Both the position numbers and the translations under genes were made by a program. Under the pieces are notes generated by a model. The model searched no databases. It saw nothing but the letters and a program-made list of their open reading frames with translations, and was not told the DNA's origin. Shown piece by piece: positions 19,371 through 26,124 of a DNA stretch of 64,000 nucleotides. The stretch covers positions 496,001 to 560,000 of the forward strand of contig NZ_FNAP01000001.1 of assembly GCF_900101965.1 (NCBI RefSeq), read 5' to 3'. The stretch is from Rhodospira trueperi (GTDB taxonomy: Bacteria; Pseudomonadota; Alphaproteobacteria; Rhodospirillales; Rhodospirillaceae). Within the stretch, counting starts at the first letter, position 1; every line of letters starts with the position of its first letter.

Positions 19371-21947
19371 TCAGGCTCTGGCCTTTTCCGCCAGGACTGC
19401 AAACGGAGAGTCGGAGGCCGCCGCGCGACCACGGGCCAACCGGTGCCGTCGCGCCTCGGCCGTCTCCGACCGCTCCCGACCGCGCGCGCGCCGCCCGCCT
19501 CGCTCGGCGCGGTACAGCACCGCGCCCGCCTCATCCCGCCACGTCCGAAAACCCAGCGCCCCGGCCAGGGCCTCGACCTCCTCCAGCGACATTCCCAGCA
19601 TGGGGGCCAGTTCCGACGGCAGGGGACACCCCGCCTCACCCGCCTCACCCGCCTCACCCGCCTCTCCGGTCCCGGCCTCGCGGAGAGTCTTGCGCAGGCG
19701 GGCCGCGAAGCGCTCGAGCATGTCCGCGCGGACGGCCCGACCCGCCATCACCCGAAACCCCATGGCCCGGTGGAAGGCCTCGACGTCCGTCGCCTCCTCC
19801 GTCCGATAGGACACCCGCCCCTGCGGCGGCAGGATCAGGCCGGTCCCGCCCGAACTGGCCCGCCACAGTAGCCCGCGCAGTCGTTGCACCCGAGGCTTGA
19901 GCAAAGGCGGCATGAATACGCTCTCCACCCCCAAGCGCACATGCCGCCGCGCCAGGGTCTTGCGATCCGCCCCGGTCAGTTTCGCCAGTTGGGGGGCCAC
20001 GGCCGCGCGGGGCACCGTACCCAGCGCCTCGACCACCTGATAGACCAGTCCGCGCCCGGCCCCGGAAAGGTCGCCCACATCGCGCAGATCCATCAATGGC
20101 CGCAATTCCCGATCCAACAGACGCTCCAACCAGGCCGCTAGACGCGCCTGGACCCGTCTGGCCCGTTCCCCGGTCAGCAGGTCGTTCGGCGGCAGGTCCA
20201 CCACGGGCCGCAACGGCTCCGGCCCCCGTCCCAGGCGGGCGATCACCGCGCCATCCCAGGCGACGGCGCCGTCATCGGTAAGCGTCAGGGCCGAATCCTC
20301 GGCGGCCTCCAGCGCCAGAATGCGCCGCCCAATCTCGCCGTGCAGCGCCTTCAGCGCGGCGTTGAGAACCGCCTTGTCGCCCTTGCCGCCGTCGCGGCGG
20401 TCCTGCGCGAAGGTAAACGCCTGCAGGCGCCCCAGGTAATGATCCTCCACCTGGACGGCACCGTCCCGATCCACCACGGCGAACAGTTCGGCCCGGTCGT
20501 TGAGCTTGCGCATCAGAACGGCGCTGCGGCGATCCACGAAGCGCTGGGTCAGGCGCTCATGCAGGGCGTCGGACAGGCGATCCTCGATGGCCCGCGTCCG
20601 TTCCCGCCAGTGCTCGGCGTCGGCCAGCCAGTCGTTGCGGTGCGCGACATAGGTCCAGACGCGGATGCTGGCGATGCGATCCGTCAGGGTGTGGATATCG
20701 CCGTCGGTGCTGTCCAGCCGCTTGACGTGACCGGCGATCCAGTCCGGCGGCAACCGCCCCGCCCGCGCCGTCAGGTGGCGATAGATCTGGCCTTGCAAAC
20801 GGATATGGGACTCCTCGTGGATCTTGCGAAAGTCCGGCACCCGGCAGACCTCCCAGAGTAACGCGACTGCCTCACGGCCACGGGCCAGCGAACGGATCTC
20901 GTCCTCGCGGGTCAAGGTCTCAAGCGCCACCTGATCCGGCGCGTCGCGAGTCCGGCTGAGGATGTCGAGTGGCGCGGGCGCATTCAGGCTGTTGTGCAGG
21001 GCGGCCACGGAAGAGAACTCCAGCGCGGCGTTGCGCCACTGGATCCCCCGCACGGCCTGGAACTGGTGGCTCTCCACCCGCTCCACCAGTTCCGTCGGCA
21101 ATGGCCCGACCTCGCCCGTGGTGCCAAAGGTGCCATCGTTCATGTAGCGGCCGGCGCGGCCGGCGATCTGGGCCACCTCGGTCGAGCGCAGCGGGCGCTG
21201 GCGGCTGCCGTCGAACTTCTCCATGGCGGCGAAGGCGACATGGTCGACGTCCATGTTCAGGCCCATGCCGATGGCGTCGGTAGCCACCATGTAGTCCACC
21301 TCGCCGTTCTGGTAGAGCGCCACCTGGGCGTTGCGCGTGCGCGGGCTGAGCGCGCCCATCACCACCGCCGCGCCGCCGCGCTGGCGGCGGACCAGTTCAG
21401 CGATGGCGTAGACGTCCCCGGCCGAGAAGGCGACAATGGCCGACCGGCGCGGCAGCCGCGTCAGCTTGCGCGGCCCGGTATAGGTGAGGTTGGAAAAGCG
21501 CGGCCGGGTTTCGAACAGGCAGTCCGGCAACAACCGGCGCAACAGCGGCTCCATGGTGGTCGCGCCCAGGAACATGGTCTCCTCGCGACCGCGCGCGTTC
21601 AGCAGGCGGTCGGTGAAGACGTGCCCCCGGTCGGGATCGGCGCAGAGCTGAATTTCGTCGATGGCCAGGAAATCGACCGGCCGGCCGACCGGCATGCTCT
21701 CGACCGTGCACAGAAAATACCGAGCCTCGGCGGGAATGATCTTTTCCTCGCCGGTGATGAGCGCGACCTTGCCGACGCCCTTGGCCCGGACCACCCGCTC
21801 GTAGTTCTCACGCGCCAGCAGGCGCAGCGGGAATCCCATCATCCCGGACGGGTGGCCGAGCATGCGCTCGACCGCCAGCCAGGTCTTGCCCGTGTTGGTC
21901 GGGCCGAGCACGGCCCAGACCCGGGAGCGATCCGTCAGGGGTGTCAT
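19371..21947 (-). CDS. SUV3-type superfamily 2 RNA/DNA helicase
   Basis: An 858-residue helicase related to mitochondrial SUV3. Walker A is VLGPTNTGKTWLAVERM, Walker B is LAIDEIQLCAD (DEIQ box), with FLGATTMEPLLRR, ATDAIGMGLNMDVDHVAF and STEVAQIAGRAGRYMNDG as the later motifs. The C-terminal half includes the SUV3 C-terminal region and ends in a basic tail. A tandem nine-base repeat near the 3' end encodes a Gly-Glu-Ala run. The start MTPLTDRSRVWAVLGPT is chosen because the Walker A motif should be near the N-terminus. It heads a run with the Hsp15-like gene. A role in RNA turnover is inferred from the family. Confidence 0.88.
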   Translation of the reverse strand: MTPLTDRSRVWAVLGPTNTGKTWLAVERMLGHPSGMMGFPLRLLARENYERVVRAKGVGKVALITGEEKIIPAEARYFLCTVESMPVGRPVDFLAIDEIQLCADPDRGHVFTDRLLNARGREETMFLGATTMEPLLRRLLPDCLFETRPRFSNLTYTGPRKLTRLPRRSAIVAFSAGDVYAIAELVRRQRGGAAVVMGALSPRTRNAQVALYQNGEVDYMVATDAIGMGLNMDVDHVAFAAMEKFDGSRQRPLRSTEVAQIAGRAGRYMNDGTFGTTGEVGPLPTELVERVESHQFQAVRGIQWRNAALEFSSVAALHNSLNAPAPLDILSRTRDAPDQVALETLTREDEIRSLARGREAVALLWEVCRVPDFRKIHEESHIRLQGQIYRHLTARAGRLPPDWIAGHVKRLDSTDGDIHTLTDRIASIRVWTYVAHRNDWLADAEHWRERTRAIEDRLSDALHERLTQRFVDRRSAVLMRKLNDRAELFAVVDRDGAVQVEDHYLGRLQAFTFAQDRRDGGKGDKAVLNAALKALHGEIGRRILALEAAEDSALTLTDDGAVAWDGAVIARLGRGPEPLRPVVDLPPNDLLTGERARRVQARLAAWLERLLDRELRPLMDLRDVGDLSGAGRGLVYQVVEALGTVPRAAVAPQLAKLTGADRKTLARRHVRLGVESVFMPPLLKPRVQRLRGLLWRASSGGTGLILPPQGRVSYRTEEATDVEAFHRAMGFRVMAGRAVRADMLERFAARLRKTLREAGTGEAGEAGEAGEAGCPLPSELAPMLGMSLEEVEALAGALGFRTWRDEAGAVLYRAERGGRRARGRERSETAEARRHRLARGRAAASDSPFAVLAEKARA
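19630..19665 (+). repeat. Tandem 9-bp repeat inside the helicase gene
   Basis: Three perfect copies of CCCGCCTCA plus a fourth copy ending in T (CCCGCCTCT). On the coding strand this gives repeated Gly-Glu-Ala codons in the C-terminal part of the SUV3-type helicase. The unit is a multiple of three, so changes in copy number would keep the frame. Confidence 0.95.
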
Positions 21948-22007
21948 GGCGCCCCCGAGCATGCGACCGCGGGTCCGCCTTGGCAAGGCCGAGTTCGAGT
22001 GACGGGC

Positions 22008-22349
22008 TCAGCCCGTCTTGACGCGCTCCATGTAATCCTTCACGCGCCGTTCCATGATGGAGAAGGCATCCCGCAAGGCCACGCCAATGTCCTCATGCGC
22101 CTTGGGATCCTTGGGGCTGCGCCGCACCACCAGATCGTCACCCGGCACCTTGCAGGAGATCGTGACGTGGTAGGGCTCGCCCTTGCGATGCAGGCTGGAG
22201 ACATTCTTGTGGTGAACCTCGATCACCACGCGGCAACTCGTGATGCGATCGCAGAACTGTTCCAGCTTGTCCACCTTCTCCCGGACACGGGTCTCCACCG
22301 CGTCGGAATGGTCCAGTCCGTGAAACGCGATCTGCAGGGGAATTTGCAT
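22008..22349 (-). CDS. hpf: Short ribosome hibernation promoting factor (HPF/S30AE family)
   Basis: A 113-residue S30AE protein that binds the 30S decoding region and silences ribosomes under stress. The beta-alpha-beta-beta-beta-alpha core is seen in MQIPLQIAFHGLDHSDAVET, VREKVDKLEQFCDRITSCRV and DDLVVRRSPKDPKAHEDIGV, followed by the helix ALRDAFSIMERRVKDYM. There is no long C-terminal dimerisation domain, so this is the short form, unlike the long HPF of many alphaproteobacteria. Start at 22349 has GGGAGA upstream. It is divergent from htpG. Confidence 0.85.
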   Translation of the reverse strand: MQIPLQIAFHGLDHSDAVETRVREKVDKLEQFCDRITSCRVVIEVHHKNVSSLHRKGEPYHVTISCKVPGDDLVVRRSPKDPKAHEDIGVALRDAFSIMERRVKDYMERVKTG

Positions 22350-22646
22350 CGATGTCTCCCAATCACCAAAAAAGGTCCCCATCGGCGGTGTGCCACCACC
22401 GGGGACGCCGTCGATACCGCCGGGAGGCCCGCCCGGTCAACGGTGTCCATCTGTTATCATGACCGATTTTTGACTCGGGCGATACCGCGAACGGACAGCC
22501 GGGGCAGGGTGAACGGCGGCCTGCGACCGACAGGGTTGCGCACTCCGTCCGACCGGCACATATGAACGCGCCGAAGACATTCCCGCCTCGCCCCGGCCCC
22601 GCCGGCGGCGACACCAAGACATGACATGACGGACAGGGTTCTCCCC

Positions 22647-24545
22647 ATGACGGACACGAAGACCGAAGACCGGATCGAAGACCGGCTGTCGTTTCAGGCC
22701 GAGGTCACCAAGCTGCTGGATATCGTTGTTCACTCGCTCTATTCCGACCGGCGGATTTTCCTGCGCGAGTTGATCTCCAACGCGTCGGACGCTTGCGACA
22801 AGCTGCGCTATGAGGCCCTGACCACGCCGGCCCTACGCGAGGGCGCCGAGGACTTCCGCATCACGCTGCGCCTCGACAAGGACGCCGGCACCATCGAGAT
22901 CGCGGACAACGGCATCGGCATGAACCGCGCCGAGTTGATCGACAACCTGGGCACCATTGCCCGGTCGGGGACGGAGGAGTTCGTCAAACACCTCAAGGAC
23001 GCCGACAAGCAGGGCGAGGCCCGGCTGATCGGCCAGTTCGGCGTCGGGTTCTACTCGTCCTTCATGGTCGCCGAGCAGGTCCAGGTGTTCACCCGCCGGG
23101 CCGGGGAGACCCAGGGCTGGCACTGGGAGAGCGACGGCGGCGGCGCGTTCTCCATCGGCGAGGCCGAGGTCACGGCGCCGGGCACCCGCATCGTCCTGCA
23201 CCTGCGCGAGGATGCCAAGGAGTTCCTGGAGGACTGGCGTCTCAAGTCAACCGTGAAGACATACTCTGATCATATTGAAATTCCAGTGGTTCTTCTCGGA
23301 AAAGACGACGAGGGGAAGGATACGGAGGAGACCCTCAACGAGGCCTCCGCCTTGTGGACCCGGCCGCGCTCCGAGATCACCGAGGAGCAGTACACCGAGT
23401 TCTATCACCACGTTTCCCATGCCTTTGACACGCCGTGGCACACGGTTCATTTCAAGGCCGAGGGCGCCATTGAGTATACCGGCCTGCTGTTCGTGCCGTC
23501 GCAGAAGCCGTTCGACCTCTTCCAGCCCGAGCGCAAGACGCACATCAAGCTGTACGTCAACCGCGTCTTCATCACCGACGACGCGCCGGAGGTGCTGCCG
23601 TCGTATCTGCGGTTCGTGCGCGGCATCGTGGATTCCAGCGATCTGCCGCTGAACGTCAGCCGCGAGATGCTGCAGAACAATCCGGTGCTGCGAAAGATCC
23701 AGGGCGGGCTGGTCAAGCGCCTGCTGGGTGATTTGAAGAAACGGGCAGAGAACGCGGACGAGTACGCCACGTTCTGGGAGACCTTCGGCGCGGTCCTCAA
23801 GGAAGGCATCTACGAGGATTTCGAACGCCGTTCCGATATTCTCGAACTGACCCGCTTCCGCTCCTCCACGACCGACGGCTGGGTGTCGTTGGCGGACTAT
23901 GTCTCGCGCATGAAGACCGGCCAGGAAGAGATCTACTACATCACCGGCGACGATGCGGAGACGCTGAAGCGCTCGCCGCAGCTTGAGGGTTTCCGCGCCA
24001 AGGGCGTCGAGGTGCTCTTGCTCACCGATCCGGTGGATGAGTTCTGGATCAACGCGGTGCCGGACTATCAGGGCAAGGCGCTGAAGTCCGCCGCCAGCAG
24101 CGCGGCTGGCCTCGATGCCGTGGCCGACCCCGAGTCCAAGGACGAGACGCCGGAGGAAACCGCCCCCACCGACCAGATCGAGGCGCTGGCCAAGGCGCTC
24201 CAGGAGACCCTGGGCGATGCGGTCAAGGAGGTTCGGTCCTCCACCCGTCTGAAGGAAAGCCCGGTCTGCCTGGTCTCGGAAGATGGCGGCATGAGCCTGC
24301 ACCTGGAGCGCATGCTCAAGCAGGCCGGCCAGGACATGGGACACAAGCCGGGGCGGATCATGGAGATCAACCCCTCCCATCCGCTGATCAAGGGTATGGC
24401 GGCGAAGGTTGCCTCCGGTGGCGGTGATCTGTCGGACCTGGGAATGCTGCTGCTGGATCAGGCGTTGATCGTGGAGGGCGAGGCCCCCGCCGACCCCGTG
24501 GCCTTCGCGCGCCGCCTCAGCACGGTGATGACAGGGGCGGTATAG
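22647..24545 (+). CDS. htpG: Molecular chaperone HtpG (Hsp90)
   Basis: A 632-residue cytosolic Hsp90 chaperone. The N-terminal GHKL ATP-binding domain is intact: FLRELISNASDACDKLRYEA, IEIADNGIGMNRAELIDNLG, LIGQFGVGFYSSFMVAEQV. The middle domain has the catalytic arginine region VDSSDLPLNVSREMLQNN, and the C-terminal dimerisation part follows. An in-frame ATG at 22626 seven codons earlier is an equally possible start; 22647 is used because an AGGG-type site precedes it. It is divergent from hpf across about 300 bp, a plausible shared stress-promoter region, and is followed by a bidirectional hairpin. Confidence 0.96.
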   Translation: MTDTKTEDRIEDRLSFQAEVTKLLDIVVHSLYSDRRIFLRELISNASDACDKLRYEALTTPALREGAEDFRITLRLDKDAGTIEIADNGIGMNRAELIDNLGTIARSGTEEFVKHLKDADKQGEARLIGQFGVGFYSSFMVAEQVQVFTRRAGETQGWHWESDGGGAFSIGEAEVTAPGTRIVLHLREDAKEFLEDWRLKSTVKTYSDHIEIPVVLLGKDDEGKDTEETLNEASALWTRPRSEITEEQYTEFYHHVSHAFDTPWHTVHFKAEGAIEYTGLLFVPSQKPFDLFQPERKTHIKLYVNRVFITDDAPEVLPSYLRFVRGIVDSSDLPLNVSREMLQNNPVLRKIQGGLVKRLLGDLKKRAENADEYATFWETFGAVLKEGIYEDFERRSDILELTRFRSSTTDGWVSLADYVSRMKTGQEEIYYITGDDAETLKRSPQLEGFRAKGVEVLLLTDPVDEFWINAVPDYQGKALKSAASSAAGLDAVADPESKDETPEETAPTDQIEALAKALQETLGDAVKEVRSSTRLKESPVCLVSEDGGMSLHLERMLKQAGQDMGHKPGRIMEINPSHPLIKGMAAKVASGGGDLSDLGMLLLDQALIVEGEAPADPVAFARRLSTVMTGAV

Positions 24546-24558
24546 CGCGCTTCGGTCA

Positions 24559-24606
24559 GAAAAAAGCAACGCCGGCGGTCGATGCGTTCGATCACCGGCG
24601 TTTCTT
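24559..24606. terminator. Bidirectional intrinsic terminator between htpG and tRNA-Leu
   Basis: The arms ACGCCGG (24569-24575) and CCGGCGT (24595-24601) pair perfectly. The plus strand continues TTTCTT, and on the minus strand the hairpin is followed by a run complementary to the A-tract at 24560-24565. It can therefore end the htpG transcript from the left and the tRNA-Leu transcript from the right. Confidence 0.75.
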
Positions 24607-24609
24607 GTA

Positions 24610-24696
24610 TGGTGCGGTCGAGAAGACTCGAACTTCCACCCCGTTTCCGGGACAGCGACCTCAACGCTGCGCGTCTACCAATTCCGCCACGACCGC
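24610..24696 (-). tRNA. tRNA-Leu (anticodon GAG)
   Basis: An 87-base tRNA gene read on the minus strand. The acceptor stem is GCGGTCG paired with CGACCGC, followed by discriminator A and an encoded CCA end. The D-arm region contains GGTAGACGCG, the anticodon stem CAGCG/CGCTG holds loop TTGAGGT (anticodon GAG, reading CUC/CUU leucine codons), a long variable arm (TCCCGGAAACGGG) identifies a class II tRNA, and the T-arm reads GTTCGAGTC. It ends next to the bidirectional terminator. Confidence 0.97.
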
Positions 24697-25091
24697 AAAC
24701 CGTGGGGGGCCGATCCGGGGGCCGGCCAAGGACGCATCGGTTAGCAGAATCGCCGGGGGCCTTCAAGGGCGTTCAGCGTCATCAGCACCGGGAAACCGAA
24801 GGCGAACGGGTTGTTGAGTGAATTGCTAAGGCACCCCCTTTTTCGCGGCGCCGATCCTCGTTACACTGACGGTCTGGACCCGAGGGGAGCGGGTGTTCGT
24901 CTTCGGCCGACACCGCAAACCGTGAGTTTCGCCATTCGGCTGTTGCTGGGACCTTGTTCTCCCAGTGATCCGGTCACATCTCATCACAAGGCCAAACGCG
25001 CTCCGGGTGATCGCGCAGGGTCGCTTCTCTCGGGCTTTCGCCCGGCTCACACGAAAGATGTCTTCGGCGCGCCTTCATCCCAGGGCCGTCG

Positions 25092-25130
25092 AACCAACCA
25101 ACCAAACCAACCAACCAAACCAACCAACCA
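25092..25130 (+). repeat. Three perfect 13-bp tandem repeats in the phaB leader
   Basis: AACCAACCAACCA repeated three times without a mismatch, ending 24 bases before the phaB start codon. The stretch lacks G and T entirely on the coding strand, so the mRNA would be unstructured there. The rest of the 24697-25154 gap shows no gene; it must contain the promoter for phaB and for the tRNA on the other strand. Confidence 0.95.
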
Positions 25131-25154
25131 CCATCCTGAACGGGGAGATGATCC

Positions 25155-25883
25155 ATGGCTGAAGGACGTGTTGCGCTTGTCACCGGCGGCACCCGGGGCA
25201 TTGGCGCCCAGATCAGTATCGAGTTGAAGGCCGCCGGCTTCCGCGTGGCCGCGAACTATGGGGGCAACGACGCCGCCGCGCAGAAGTTCAACGAAGAAAC
25301 CGGAATCCCCGTCTACAAGTTCGACGTCTCGGACTTCGAGGCCACCAAGGCCGCCATCCAGACGATTGAGTCCGACATGGGGCCGATTGACGTTCTGGTG
25401 AACAACGCCGGCATCACCCGCGACAGCACCCTGCACCGGATGACCGCCGACCAGTGGAATGCCGTGATTCAGACCAACCTGACCTCGGCCTTCAACACCA
25501 CCCGCAACGTCATCGAGGGCATGCGCGAGCGCGGGTTCGGCCGCATCGTCAACGTGACGTCCATGAACGGACAGTGCGGTCAGATCGGTCAGGCCAACTA
25601 CGCCGCCGCCAAGTCGGGCATGAAGGGCTTCACCAAGTCCGTGGCCCTGGAGGGCGCGGCCAAGAACATCACCGTCAACAACGTCTCGCCCGGCTACACC
25701 GATACCGAAATGGTGCGGGCCGTGCCGGCGAACGTGCTGGAGAAAATCATTGCCGGCATCCCGGTCAAGCGTCTGGGATCGGTGCATGATATCGCCCGCG
25801 CCGTGGTGTTCCTGGCGGCCGATGAAGCCGGGTTCATCACCGGATCGACGGTTTCCGTGAACGGCGGCCAACACATGTACTGA
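25155..25883 (+). CDS. phaB: Acetoacetyl-CoA reductase (SDR family)
   Basis: A 242-residue short-chain dehydrogenase that reduces acetoacetyl-CoA to (R)-3-hydroxybutyryl-CoA with NADPH for polyhydroxybutyrate synthesis. Cofactor motif VALVTGGTRGIGAQI, structural motif NNAGITRDSTLHRM, catalytic Ser in VNVTSMNGQ and Tyr/Lys in QANYAAAKSGMKGF are present, as is the PhaB-like segment VSPGYTDTEMVRAVP. A GGGGAG lies ahead of the start. phaA and phaC are not in this window. FabG-type reductases are similar, but the TRDSTLHRM and PGYTDTEMV stretches favour PhaB. Confidence 0.93.
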   Translation: MAEGRVALVTGGTRGIGAQISIELKAAGFRVAANYGGNDAAAQKFNEETGIPVYKFDVSDFEATKAAIQTIESDMGPIDVLVNNAGITRDSTLHRMTADQWNAVIQTNLTSAFNTTRNVIEGMRERGFGRIVNVTSMNGQCGQIGQANYAAAKSGMKGFTKSVALEGAAKNITVNNVSPGYTDTEMVRAVPANVLEKIIAGIPVKRLGSVHDIARAVVFLAADEAGFITGSTVSVNGGQHMY

Positions 25884-25893
25884 CGACAGGTTC

Positions 25894-25933
25894 GGGCGGC
25901 CCCCAATGGACCCCCTGTGTTCGGGGGCTGCCC
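25894..25933 (+). terminator. Hairpin after phaB, possible terminator
   Basis: Arms GGGCGGCCCCC (25894-25904) and GGGGGCTGCCC (25923-25933) pair along 11 positions with one G-T wobble, starting 11 bases after the phaB stop. No U-run follows, so it may be a 3' stabilising structure rather than an intrinsic terminator. Confidence 0.45.
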
Positions 25934-26124
25934 GCTCGGATCGAGAAAGCAGGGAATGGGCAGATCACCCGACCCCGAGTCCTGCCCCCGCACATCTGCC
26001 AACTGCTGTGACGTCGATACGCTTTTCGGTGGATTATTGTACCTTGCCCTCGCGCGTTCACCCGGAATGCCGCTATACTCCCCTTCGGTCGACCGGTCCC
26101 CGAGAGAAACCGGGGACGTGAGGT

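Noticed and set aside
23275-23652. Alternative-frame ORFs inside htpG
   Set aside because: Pro/Ser/Arg-rich shadow frames within a gene whose frame is certain.
25092-25130. CRISPR-like array in the phaB leader
   Set aside because: The repeats are 13 bp, directly adjacent with no spacers, and no cas genes are present.
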